Shown here piece by piece: positions 21,201-31,910 of a stretch of 64,000 nt of DNA. The position numbers and the translations under genes are program-made. Each line of letters begins with the position of its first letter. The first letter of the stretch is position 1. Below the pieces are notes generated by a model. That model had not been told where the DNA came from, did not search any database, and was given only the letters and a program-made list of their open reading frames with translations. The stretch comes from Diplonema papillatum (Eukaryota > Euglenozoa > Diplonemea > Diplonemida > Diplonemidae), in the NCBI GenBank assembly GCA_030068145.1, contig JAPJBO010000835.1, forward strand, positions 37,000-100,999. The letters run 5' to 3'.

Positions 21201-22316
21201 CAGGTTCTGGGGGGTCTAGGTCGCAAACCACATGCAAAGTGTCGTACTTGGGCAGAACCTCTTTTTCTGCCCAAGCCCGCTCCCCTTCCAATTTTGACAT
21301 TGTAACACATGGAGTTGAAACGCTTGCGGGCGATTTGCAGTTGAAAATGGGGGGATGGTGAATTTGACTGCATGTTTTGACCAGGATACCAGTCGTTATT
21401 GAAGAGTCGGTCGCGGAAACCTTGCAGCACACCGCAGTCCTGCTTGATGCTAAAATCAAGTCAGACCTTCGGATCTCTGAAAAAAGGAAGTGCCGTGTCT
21501 CGGGACCAGTGCCCGTGGGGAACTGTCTTAGACTGCATCTTTGTTTCAATAAGAAAGTCGGCGTGAGGAAATCTCGCTTGAAACTCGGGGAGATTTTTGC
21601 AAGAACGTGCTTGAAATGGGTATGTGCTCAACACCGCACTGGTCCCGTCTGCGCCGTGTTTCGGTCTTTTAAGACATGGACACATAAGGCGGACCATCAT
21701 CAGCGCGGAACCTAGACAGGACAGCCGTGTGAGTCTGGTTTGTCAGGCACTGAAACTCGGGGAGGGGGCGTTCTGCAATGGGACTAAGCTCTTGCGTCGC
21801 GCCCGTTGTAAGTGGGGAGCTCGCCCTGTGACTTGAGATAGAACCGGCATTTCTCGTCTCACCTTTCCAGCACGGCTGCGCTGTGCTTGCTCTGGCCAGA
21901 CGCTAGCGCCCGTCATGGTGGAATGCAGGTGGTAGGCGTGGGGTGACACTGTCGAGTTGGTTCGGACACTCAAGCGAGCTTCGCTGCTTCACCGCCGAAG
22001 GTTCCCCTGAGGCACAGAGCAGGAACCATCTCTCCGGAGAGTTTCCGAGAACGCCCCCGGCTGTACCAGCATCGACGCAATCATCCTCTATGACAGGCCC
22101 GCGGCTCGCGCAGCGCCTACGACTTACGCCGTAGTAATACGGACAGTGGTGGGGCGACCGGATACTCCCGAAGAGATGGTCCCTTCACTGGAATTCGTCT
22201 CTCTCTCTCTCGGAAATGTCAGCGCGGTAGCGATGACAGCGAGAACACATATAGGTGGGAGGAGAGAGGCCCTGGGACTGCTAAGGCGTGACAACCACAC
22301 CCTTTGACCTGTTTTA

Positions 22317-22420
<104 letters not shown>

Positions 22421-22793
22421 GTCTTTGCCAGGTGCATGCCTAGGCCCTCTCCTCCCGTTTTCCTTCTGAATTTTTTGCACTTTGCAAACTTTGTAGCAAA
22501 GGCTGCTCAGGAAAAATAGTGGACTACTCCCCGTTGGGTACATTTCATCGGAATCGTCCCCCCAAGGCAGGTTATGAGGTTCTTGGATTTCTCCGGTTTT
22601 TTCGCGACGTAAAACCTCAGACGTTCAGAAACAGAGAAGAGAAGCGGAGGACAGTGGTTGATTCGAAATTAGCGAGAGAGGGAAAGTGTTTGGTTGAAGT
22701 TTTGAAGCAGTGGCGTTGCACTGGAAAAGAAATGCGGAGGGCGATGCCTCCGGGTGTAACCCTACTACCCAAGAACTTGCGAAGAAAGATGGA

Positions 22794-23894
22794 TCAATTG
22801 CAACGCTTGAATGGGCAGAACCAGCATCTCGAGCACGACAGCCCCGACTGGCAGTCAGACGTGCTCCCGCACTGGTCGTCTTTGCTTCCGTCCCAGCATA
22901 GCAACGACTGACAGTATCCTTTACAGTCCGAGTCAGATGTGCACAGCGAGCCCTCGTTCTTCAGGTTTCTGCACTTGCCCGCACCGGCCACTCCGTAGCA
23001 CGTCAGCCCCGACTGGCAGTCAGAATCCGAGCCGCAGCGGTCACCTTCGCTTCCGTCGAAGCACGTCAGCAAGTGGCAGTACCCCTTGCAGTCCGAATCC
23101 CTCGTGCACAGCGAGCCTTCTGACTTCGGGGCCCGGCACTTGCCCAGGCCTACTTCTCCGTAGCACGTCAGCCCCGACTGGCAATCGGAGTTCGAGTTGC
23201 AACGGTCGCCATTTGATCCGTCGTAGCATTGGAACAAGTGGCAGTACCCTCTACAGTCAGCATCGATAGCGCAAAGACTCCCTTCTGGCAAGTCCTGCTG
23301 TCTGCACAATCCGAGGATGCAGTCTGTCCCCGATGGGCACTTGTCGTCGGCGGTGCAGGACGGAAGGCCGTGTGCATGCAAGTAGTCCACAACCGCATCG
23401 TCGAATGATTTTCCACAGAACTCGTCGTCCGTGCCTCCTGCGCCGGGAATGATCCCCCCGACAATGGCACCGGGATCGTCGCACCGTGCCCATCCGCACA
23501 CGTCGTGAATAAGGCAGTTGTGCCAAAAGCCGTTCCCTTGTTTGCCTCCTCCGCATGATCCTGAGCTCTCAAAATTGTTGCCGCACCCTGCCGTGTCGGG
23601 CAGGTTCCCCCCGACAATCACGTTGATCCCGCGAGACTGCAACCCCCCTGTCGAGGTCACCACCACCGTCACGCAGTCGCCGACGCAGTACCCTCGCACA
23701 CTGCGGCACACACCGCTGCTGTCGCGCTGCATCAACGTGTTGCGCACGCCGCTCGCGCCGCCGGTGTTCGTGACAGTCTTGACGGGGTTGCTGCACTGAT
23801 CAACCGCGTAGTCACCGAACCTGAAATCGGTGACCTCAGCCTGCACGAGCAACACAGCCGAAAATAGGCAAACTGCGAGTTGGGACGACGGCAT
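22794..23894 (-). CDS. Secreted phospholipase-A2-like, Cys-repeat protein, copy 1
   Basis: A 366-residue intronless frame. Residues 1-20 (MPSSQLAVCLFSAVLLVQAE) form a signal peptide, so the product is secreted. Residues ~21-175 form a Cys-containing domain with CLIHDVC at 127-133. This matches the C-x2-H-D-x-C core of secreted phospholipases A2, with the His-Asp dyad present; the preceding Cys of the usual CC pair is Asn here. Three ~53-residue repeats follow (205-256, 259-311, 314-366), each with GSLC, SDCKGYC, C-x-DGS and SDCQSGL. They resemble small extracellular Cys-rich modules of Dickkopf or EB type. Enzyme activity is inferred, not proven. Copy 2 at 30654-31754 has the same length and is nearly identical. 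Confidence 0.75.
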   Translation of the reverse strand: MPSSQLAVCLFSAVLLVQAEVTDFRFGDYAVDQCSNPVKTVTNTGGASGVRNTLMQRDSSGVCRSVRGYCVGDCVTVVVTSTGGLQSRGINVIVGGNLPDTAGCGNNFESSGSCGGGKQGNGFWHNCLIHDVCGWARCDDPGAIVGGIIPGAGGTDDEFCGKSFDDAVVDYLHAHGLPSCTADDKCPSGTDCILGLCRQQDLPEGSLCAIDADCRGYCHLFQCYDGSNGDRCNSNSDCQSGLTCYGEVGLGKCRAPKSEGSLCTRDSDCKGYCHLLTCFDGSEGDRCGSDSDCQSGLTCYGVAGAGKCRNLKNEGSLCTSDSDCKGYCQSLLCWDGSKDDQCGSTSDCQSGLSCSRCWFCPFKRCN

Positions 23895-24045
23895 TCTCTT
23901 TGTGGGGTTGCTTTGGGTGTCGCTTTTCGCTTCTATAGCTTGAAACCTGAGGTGGGGTAGAGATCGCGTTTTGAAAATGCGGAGACTGTGAAAAACGTTG
24001 AGAACTCGGCGTCAGCCCAATTCGAACTGCGCCAGATGTGGAAAG

Positions 24046-24540
24046 CCCTCGGCTTGAGTCCCACGGTGCGGTCTCTCCACCTCCCCTGAGGCAGGGTCGC
24101 TCAGGAAAAATACGGGCCCTCCCTCGTTGAGCGACCTGGGGGTCCAGTTCTCCCAGGCAGGTTCCGGGGTTGTTAAGGCTTTATCCAGGTGCATTTAGAG
24201 TCGTAAATAAACAAACGCGTAGTTTTGTTCTATTCTTTTACTTCGTTGTGAAAAGCGGGACTTCTTCTTTGCACCCTGAGGAGAACCCGGCCCCTTGGAT
24301 GGTGTCGTCGAAACCTGCCCTGTTCCTTTCTTCTTCGGCGTGGTCATCGCCGCGTCGTTGGATACCGGCGGGGGTTGTGGTGCCGCCGCCGTTGCCACCA
24401 ACCGAGTCAGGCGTTCGACACTGACGGCTCGAGCCTCGGCAGAAACAAGGAAGGCCTGGGGCACGTTCTCAGGACGGTGATAAGAAGGTGGCGACTCACC
24501 CACCTCGAGAAAAGACGGCCGGACTTCCACGGGGTAAGCA
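24046..24540. other. No firm gene
   Basis: A minus-strand frame (24195-24530, 111 codons) has a lysine-rich stretch MTTPKKKGTG, but it overlaps plus-strand frames and has no recognisable domain. An ATTTAGAGTCG junction like those at Rep-B edges lies at 24194. Unassigned. Confidence 0.3.
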
Positions 24541-26250
24541 ACACCCCGAAGTCGCGACGAGAGCTGCGAGCGCCGGTGAAGAAGCAGCTGACGCCACCAT
24601 CGACCCCCCGAGGGGCGACGGAGGCACCAACACCGCCGCAGCAGGCGACAACACCAGGACGGCCGCTGGCCCGAGGGGCCACGGAGGCACCAACACCGCC
24701 GCAGCAGGCGACAACATCAGGACGGCCGCTGGCCCGACGGGCCACGGAGGCACCAACACCGCCGCAGCAGGCGACAACACCAGGACGGCAGGTCCTCGTG
24801 ACGAGCTCGGGATGCAATCCTCAGCTCCTCCGTGCACCCACGAGGTGTGGTATCTACCACATACATCACCACGTAGTACCATACGGTACACAGGGTGTAA
24901 GTATAGGTAGTATGTATACCACCATACTACGTATGTGTGTATACTACCACGATACCGTAGCATCTACCGCTGGCCCGAGGGGCCACGGAGGCACCAACAC
25001 CGCCGCAGCAGGCGACAACACCAGGACGGCCGCTGGCCCGAGGGGCCACGGAGGCACCAACACCGCCGCAGCAGGCGACAACACCAGGACGGCCGCTGGC
25101 CCGAGGGGCCACGGAGGCACCAACACCGCCGCAGCAGGCGACAACACCAGGACGGCCGCTGGCCCGAGGGGCCACGGAGGCACCAACACCGCCGCAGCAG
25201 GCGACAACACCAGGACGGCCGCTGGCCCGAGGGGCCACGGAGGCACCAACACCGCCGCAGCAGGCGACAACACCAGGACGGCCGCTGGCCCGAGGGGCCA
25301 CGGAGGCACCAACACCGCCGCAGCAGGCGACAACACCAGGACGGCCGCTGGCCCGAGGGGCCACGGAGGCACCAACACCGCCGCAGCAGGCGACAACACC
25401 AGGACGGCCGCTGGCCCGAGGGGCCACGGAGGCACCAACACCGCCGCAGCAGGCGACAACACCAGGACGGCCGCTGGCCCGAGGGGCCACGGAGGCACCA
25501 ACACCGCCGCAGCAGGCGACAACACCAGGACGGCCGCTGGCCCGAGGGGCCACGGAGGCACCAACACCGCCGCAGCAGGCGACAACACCAGGACGGCCGC
25601 TGGCCCGAGGGGCCACGGAGGCACCAACACCGCCGCAGCAGGCGACAACACCAGGACGGCCGCTGGCCCGAGGGGCCACGGAGGCACCAACACCGCCGCA
25701 GCAGGCGACAACACCAGGACGGCCGCTGGCCCGAGGGGCCACGGAGGCACCAACACCGCCGCAGCAGGCGACAACACCAGGACGGCCGCTGGCCCGAGGG
25801 GCCACGGAGGCACCAACACCGCCGCAGCAGGCGACAACACCAGGACGGCCGCTGGCCCGAGGGGCCACGGAGGCACCAACACCGCCGCAGCAGGCGACAA
25901 CACCAGGACGGCCGCTGGCCCGAGGGGCCACGGAGGCACCAACACCGCCGCAGCAGGCGACAACACCAGGACGGCCGCTGGCCCGAGGGGCCACGGAGGC
26001 ACCAACACCGCCGCAGCAGGCGACAACACCAGGACGGCCGCTGGCCCGAGGGGCCACGGAGGCACCAACACCGCCGCAGCAGGCGACAACACCAGGACGG
26101 CCGCTGGCAACAAAGCGGCGGCGGAAGGACTCGCCACCATCGAAGACAGAGACGTGCACGCCGACGAGCAGCCGAAGCGAAGGAGAAGCGAAGCGCCAAG
26201 CGCGTGCCCGAGCGCGACGATCAAGACGAGCTGAAGAGGCGAAAGCATGA
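24541..26250 (+). CDS. Possible repeat-protein gene with one short intron
   Basis: A frame reading PTPPQQATTPGRPLARGATEA (21-residue repeat, not meant as one unbroken run) is open through three repeats at 24608-24791. Read straight on, it is lost. If 24792-24960 is removed as a GT-AG intron (169 bp), the same frame resumes at CATCTACCG. It then passes ~18 further repeats and ends in a basic tail (ATKRRRKDSPPSKTE, then EGEAKRQARARARR) with a stop at 26248-26250. The 5' end is unresolved: no convincing ATG precedes the repeats in this frame, and 24541 is only a provisional limit. A Pro/Thr/Gln-rich, basic, disordered product would fit a nuclear or surface linker protein. The presumed intron lacks a clear pyrimidine tract. 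Confidence 0.3.
24600..26107. repeat. 63-bp minisatellite (about 3 + 18 copies)
   Basis: The unit contains GGCCCGAGGGGCCACGGAGG and ACACCGCCGCAGCAGGCGAC and is 63 bp long. Three copies lie at 24600-24791 and about eighteen nearly identical copies at 24965-26107. Between them is a 170-bp low-complexity insert rich in GTA/TAC. Five of the six reading frames are open for over 400 codons, a consequence of the unit's composition. Confidence 0.9.
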
Positions 26251-26412
26251 CACATTACGCGCGGAGAGAGAACTGCGACGCCGGCGATGCAGATTATCGC
26301 CACAGATTCTTTGCATTCTAACCCGGACTACTAAATCATACTACGTCCCTCAAGGCTCGACAACATTCCATCGGGCTGGGGGTAATTTGGCTCATGTGCA
26401 CACGCACGACGG

Positions 26413-26565
26413 GTAGTACGAGCGGAACTCCCGTTTCTAGTCCCTGGTATCTACGGTTGTTCGATCGGACAGTGCCGTGATGCTACCACTGGATGGATTT
26501 TGGCTGAACGCCTCTAAGCCAGAACCCAGTCTAGAGGAATGCGTGAGTTACTCAGGAAACGTCGG
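26413..26565 (+). rRNA. LSU rRNA 3' fragment (pseudogene)
   Basis: Begins inside the sarcin-ricin region as AGTACGAGCGGAACTCCCG, with one change from the universal GAGAGG. It continues through TGGCTGAACGCCTCTAAGCC to GAATGCGTGAGTTACTCAGG. The changed sarcin-ricin base and the missing 5' part mark it as a pseudogene. Confidence 0.8.
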
Positions 26566-27045
26566 ATTTATCGGGCCACGACTAGCTTCGGCGAACGGCA
26601 ACTTCCAAATTCACATCCAGATCCCGTGTCTCCAACACCTGCAACCATCACCAGTTGCGCCACGACTAAAGCGCCACCAAAGTGACCCCTTCCGGAAGTC
26701 ACGTGGCGAACGGCACCTATTGGTTTGGTGCTCAGCATGCCGATGGCGCCCTACGAACGCAAGAAAACGGAGAGCTGCAATTGGAGAGCAAAAGGAGATC
26801 GGGAAAGTGGGGAGTAACGAGGACTGCGGTCAAGTGCTGACCTACACTTGCATTAAGGTACGGGTTGTGGTAATCTTAGCTTAATACTTAGGCAGAACAC
26901 TGCCTCTCATGCATGATTAATGTCAGCATGAAGTCTTCTTACAAGAAGATGTTATGTCCAGAAAAGGGATGCAATTACGGGAGGGGGGGGTCTGACTTTC
27001 TTCGGGTGAAGGCTATCCGCGCAGCTAAGATTCGCCGGCTGACAC
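26566..27045. other. No gene recognised; short repeat motif
   Basis: Contains another TAGGCAGAACACTGCCTCTC motif at about 26889, followed by CATGCATGATTAATG and AGAAGATGTTATGTCC. The copy near 37312 has the same order, so this is a short dispersed family of ~75 bp. Nothing else is assignable. Confidence 0.4.
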
Positions 27046-27271
27046 ACAAATCAGATTGTGTTTGTATTGTATTTTCCCCTTTTACACCACCGTGTGTTGT
27101 TTTCTCACTCAGGACTTTGACCTGTTGTGTTTGTGGATTTGTCGTGTAGGGGTAGACCCGCATGACCTCACGTCCGTTCAACACGTGGTTCGGTAGTTAC
27201 GGATCCTTTCGGTTCTTTGTCTGGCAGCTGTTGTCGAGCATTTCCTTCCAAGCTGGCGCTTATGTAAAAAA
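27046..27271 (+). repeat. Rep-A copy with an inverted 5' segment
   Basis: The 3' part matches Rep-A. The 5' segment at about 27050-27088 (CAAATCAGATTGTG, then TTGTATTGTATTTTCCCC) is the reverse complement of the same part of the 19379 and 29776 copies. It marks the start of the right half of the segmental duplication. Confidence 0.6.
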
Positions 27272-28060
27272 CGATGAGCCTCGGATGAGGGGACAAAATT
27301 GTTCGGTCGGTCCTGTTCCGCGCAACCACGCGACCGACAAAGGACGAAGTTGCACTTGAGAAGTAAGAAATCTTCGTGAATTAACAAACTGGGGTTTGCC
27401 TTGAGGCATTTCTTGTTAATTCTGCAGATGCTTTGAGCTATATTTGTGTATATGGTTTCGTTCGTCTTCTTAACCATGGTTATTCGTGGTGCGCGAATGG
27501 TGTCAGCCGAAGCTGGTGCGGGATGTTTAGCAGCGGCTGCCAAACATCCCGTGACACCGCGCAAGGTGGCACAACGCTCTTTTTGCTTTATTTTGGATTG
27601 TTTCTGATGGGGGCGGGAGAGAAAAGCTTTTTGGGGGATGGGGGCTAAACATGGACAGGGCACTAGCTTCCCATTCCAAATTCCGTCAGCTGACGGATTT
27701 TGGAAATCCGGGCGGCTCAAAAAATAAAATAGAAAAGTGCAAAAACGACCTTCGAAGAAAAAAGTCGTGGGGGTCCGGTGGGGCGTGGGTTAGGCCAGCT
27801 GTGCCAGGCTGGCGGTCAAGGGCTGCGCTGGCGGTCAGGGGCGGGGCAATGCTGGGCATGGTGGGTGGGCTGGCAGAAGTTTGGGCTGCCGCGGGTGCTG
27901 AGCCGAGTGAGAGAGTCGAGGTTCAGAAGCAGCCCAGAATTCTTGACAGATTCTTTCCGAGTAGTGCCTTGTTCCGTGTGATCTCCGGTCTGCATCTACT
28001 CGTGCCAATGAATACCAGCGCACAGTATCTGAGTGGTGGATGAATTTGAAATGGGCTGTT

Positions 28061-28061
<1 letters not shown>

Positions 28062-28100
<39 letters not shown>

Positions 28101-28176
28101 TTACCCTACTGATGGAGAGAGAGCCCATCGGGCCAGCGCATTCCGACAGCAATACGGGGTAGTACGAGAGGAACAC
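28062..28176 (+). rRNA. LSU rRNA 3' fragment (pseudogene), short
   Basis: Starts at AACGTGAGCTGGGTTTAGAC and stops just after the sarcin-ricin core AGTACGAGAGGAAC, where it passes abruptly into unrelated sequence (ACCAGTGTGCACC). Its 5' limit is close to that of the fragments at 1402 (minus) and 37708 (minus). Confidence 0.8.
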
Positions 28177-29775
28177 CAGTGTGCACCAGGGGGAGCGGGG
28201 CGAGGGTCACACAGGTGGCAAACAGTGTCACCAGGACGTTGGTCGTATGTTTAACGCGGCAAACGGACTGAGAACTGCAAAATCTTTCTCCACCTGAATG
28301 TACTGTACCGTTTGCCGGGGGCGGTGCCCCCCGGACCCCCCCGTTTGGAAGCCTTCGGGTGGCCCAAACAAAGGCTTCTCGATTTTAGAGCGGGAAAAGC
28401 AAATTGGCTATTGAGACGGAATTTGGAAAACTGAGGCAAAATGAAGCTAATAGCCTGAACATGGAAAGATGCCAAAAAAAAAAAGGAGGATGCGGGGAGT
28501 GTCGGCTGAAAGATTCTGGTAAAGTACGATGCTGGGCACGTGCGGGGGGTATGCGGATTGTAACCACCGACAATTTCTAAACCCAGAAAACCGGAGGACA
28601 CCAGCTTCAACTCCTGCTTTTGCGGCAGGACCGCCACCGTGCAGGGGTCTAGGTCGCAAACCACATGCAAAGCGTCGTGCTTTGACAGAACCTGTTTTTC
28701 TGCCCAATTCCCTTCCCCTTCCACTTTTGACATTGTATCACATGGAGTCGAAACGCTTTCGGGCGATTTGCAGTTGAAAAGCTAAGGGGTAGTGAATTCG
28801 ACCGCAGTTCTGCTCGATGCTAGAATCAAGTCAGACCTTCGGATTCTCTGAAAAAAAACGGGTACCGTGCCTCGGGACCAGTGCCCGTGGGGAACTGTCT
28901 CAGACAGTATCTTTTACAGTGCAAGTCCACTTCGAGATCCGGGGGTTCAATCAGAAAGTCGGCGGTGAGTGAAACCTCGCTTGAAACTCCGGGAGAGGGT
29001 GTTCGTTCTGCAAGAGGACTACGCTTTTGCGCCACGCCCCGTTGTAACAGGAGTCGTGAGCTCGTCCTTTGACAGATGGAACCGGTACCTCTCGTCTCAC
29101 CTTTCCAACACAACTGCGCCGTGCTTCCTCTGTCCAGACGCCAGCGCCCGTCATGGTGCAATAGCCGTTGGGTGACACTGTCGAGTTGGTTCACGGACAC
29201 TCTCAAGCGAGCTTCGCTGCTTCACCGCCAAAGGTTCCCCTGCCCTGGAAGGCGCCCCTTTGCTAAGGTTGAGAGAAGAGAGACAGTACAGGGACCTCTC
29301 TCCCGGAGAGTTTCCGGTCTCCTCACTTCCTCACATACTTCTCAGGTGGCCGCATCGTCCCGTCGAAGGCATGTAACGGCCAGCCGCGCTGGAGGTATCC
29401 TGGCGGTTGACACACGGTAAAAGCGTCGGTGAGGACCACTTGTTTCCGCTCGTATTTTTGCCACCGCCCAACATACACGCGCACACGTTTTTTTCTGCAG
29501 GCCCTCTCCTCCCATTTTCCTTCTGAAATGTTTGCACTTTGTAGCAAAGGTTGCTCAGGCAATACAGTGGACTACTCCCCGTTGGGTACATTTCATCGCG
29601 GGAACGTCCCCCAGGGCAGGGTATGAGGTTCTTGGATTTTCTCAGGTTTTCTCGTGACAGAAAACCTCAGACGTTCAGAAACAGAGAGAAACGGGAGTGG
29701 GAAGTTGGTTGCTTCGAAATTAGCGAGAGTGGGACAGTGTTTGGTTGAAACTTTGAAGCAGTGGCGTTGCACTGG

Positions 29776-30066
29776 AAATACTCGACGTAGCTGCTTCGAC
29801 TCCGAATAGGAAGGAGGAAATATAGAGGTAAGGGGCAAATACAATACAAACACAATCTGATTTGTGCTTCGCTTACACAACCGTGTGTTGTTTTCTCACT
29901 CAGAACTTTGACCTGTTGTGTTTGTGTGATTTGTCATGTAGGGGTAGACCCGCATGACCTCACGTCCGTTCAACACGTGGTTCGGTAGTTACAGCACTTG
30001 GATTCCTTCTGTTCTTTGTCGGGCAGCACGTCGAGCATTTCCTTTCAAGCTGGCTCTTATGTAAGG
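29776..30066 (+). repeat. Rep-A dispersed repeat, full copy
   Basis: A full-length copy matching 19379-19678, ending CTGGCTCTTATGTAAGGAAA. A more divergent relative of the 3' part lies at about 30330-30425 and another at 39445-39545 (GGCTACAGCACATTTA, CTCCTCAAGCATTTC). Confidence 0.6.
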
Positions 30067-30653
30067 AAATACACGAGGGGCTGCTTTGTGCTTACTTCGA
30101 AGGAGGGGGAGAAATGTGAAAACGGGTTTTTGCCTAGAGGCTTTTCGTGTTATTTTGCAAATGCTTTGAGCTATCTTCGTGTCTGTGCTTTCAGTCGTCT
30201 TCTAAACCATGGTTAAGTGCGCAAATGGTGTCAGCCGAAGCTGGTAAAGCTTCGGCGAAACAACTACAAAGTGGGTCGTTTTTGTTGAACGCTTACGCCC
30301 GCCACTGAAAACAGATTCACGTGTGTTTCGTGTGGGCTACAGCACATTTATGTCCTTTGATCTTTTTGCAGCTGGCAGCCTCCTCAAGTATTACCTGCAA
30401 AGCAGGTGCGTATATAATAGAATCCTCACTCCTATGCGTGTGTCTGCCACTCTCGTCCACCGCTCCTGCCCTGCTTGCCGCGCCGTATGGTTGGAGCAAA
30501 AGGTGAAGCCAGAAAGCTGCTAATCTTGCTGCTGACCACATGAAGTGGTGCAAGTTTCTTTTCCTACCAAAGAAATGTGAAAACGGGAAAAATGCGGAGG
30601 GTGACGCCTCCGGGTGTAACCCTACTACCCAAGAACTTGCGAAGAAAGATGGA

Positions 30654-31754
30654 TCAATTGCAACGCTTGAATGGGCAGAACCAGCATCTCGAGCACGACA
30701 GCCCCGACTGGCAGTCAGACGTGCTCCCGCACTGGTCGTCTTTGCTTCCGTCCCAGCAATACAACGACTGACAGTATCCTTTACAGTCCGAGTCAGATGC
30801 GCACAGCGAGCCCTCGTTCTTCAGGTTTCTGCACTTGCCAGCACCGGCCACTCCGTAGCACGTCAGCCCCGACTGGCAGTCAGAATCCGAGCCGCAGCGG
30901 TCACCTTCGCTTCCGTCGAAGCACGTCAGCAAGTGGCAGTACCCCTTGCAGTCCGAATCATCCGCGCACAGCGAGCCCTCTGGCTTAGGGGCCCGGCACT
31001 TGCCCAGACCCACTTCTCCGTAGCACGTCAGCCCCAACTGGCAATCGGAGTTCGAGTTGCAACTGTCGCCATTTGATCCGTCATAGCATTGGAGCAAGTG
31101 GCAGTACCCTTTACAGTCAGCATCGACAGCGCAAAGACTCCCTTCTGGCAAGTCCTGCTGTCTGCACAATCCGAGGATGCAGTCTGTCCCCGATGGGCAC
31201 TTGTCGTCGGCGGTGCAGGACGGAAGGCCGTGTGCATGCAAGTAGTCCACAACCCCATCGTCGAATGATTTTCCACAGAACTCGTCGTCCGTGCCTCCTG
31301 CGCCGGGAATGATCCCCCCGACAATGGCACCGGGATCGTCGCACCGTGCCCATCCGCACACGTCGTGAATAAGGCAGTTGTGCCAAAAGCCGTTCCCTTG
31401 TTTGCCTCCTCCGCATGATCCTGAGCTCTCAAAATTGTTGCCGCACCCTGCCGTGTCGGGCAGGTTCCCCCCGACAATCACGTTGATCCCGCGAGACTGC
31501 AACCCCCCTGTCGAGGTCACCACCACCGTCACGCAGTCGCCGACGCAGTACCCTCGCACACTGCGGCACACACCGCTGCTGTCGCGCTGCATCAACGTGT
31601 TGCGCACGCCGCTCGCGCCGCCGGTGTTCGTGACAGTCTTGACGGGGTTACTGCACTGATCAACCGCATAGTCACCGAACCTGAAATCGGTGACCTCAGC
31701 CTGCACGAGCAACACAGCCGAAAATAGGCAAACTGCGAGTTGGGACGACGGCAT
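30654..31754 (-). CDS. Secreted phospholipase-A2-like, Cys-repeat protein, copy 2
   Basis: A 366-residue protein colinear with copy 1 at 22794-23894, with the same signal peptide, the CLIHDVC core and three Cys repeats. Differences are a handful of substitutions, mostly in the first and last repeats (for example CAVDADCKGYC in place of CAIDADCRGYC). The frame is open upstream to 31955, but I start at the ATG at 31754. There it aligns with copy 1 and begins with a clean signal peptide; the 67 upstream residues do not look coding. The intact frame and mostly mild changes suggest both copies are kept functional or the duplication is recent. Confidence 0.75.
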   Translation of the reverse strand: MPSSQLAVCLFSAVLLVQAEVTDFRFGDYAVDQCSNPVKTVTNTGGASGVRNTLMQRDSSGVCRSVRGYCVGDCVTVVVTSTGGLQSRGINVIVGGNLPDTAGCGNNFESSGSCGGGKQGNGFWHNCLIHDVCGWARCDDPGAIVGGIIPGAGGTDDEFCGKSFDDGVVDYLHAHGLPSCTADDKCPSGTDCILGLCRQQDLPEGSLCAVDADCKGYCHLLQCYDGSNGDSCNSNSDCQLGLTCYGEVGLGKCRAPKPEGSLCADDSDCKGYCHLLTCFDGSEGDRCGSDSDCQSGLTCYGVAGAGKCRNLKNEGSLCASDSDCKGYCQSLYCWDGSKDDQCGSTSDCQSGLSCSRCWFCPFKRCN

Positions 31755-31910
31755 TTCCCTTTGTGGGGTTCCTTTGTTTTCGATTTTCGCTTCTCCAATG
31801 TGAAACCTTGAGTAGAAATCGGGTTTCGGAAATGCGGCGTGAGACTGTGAAAAACGTTGAGAACTCGGCGTCAGCCCAATTCGAACTGCACCGGATGTGG
31901 AAAGCCATCG

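Larger units (their letters stand above)
27510..31910. repeat. Right copy of the large segmental duplication
   Basis: Partner of 20640-24045. It is interrupted by unique insertions, for example an rRNA fragment at 28062-28176 and a Rep-A copy at 29776-30066. The block around the phospholipase-like gene (30596-31910 against 22735-24045) is the best conserved part. Confidence 0.75.

Noticed and set aside
24927-26416. Four other long frames across the 63-bp array (434-493 codons on both strands)
   Set aside because: Five of six frames are open because of unit composition. At most one can be coding, and only the spliced PTPPQQ frame has gene-like flanks.
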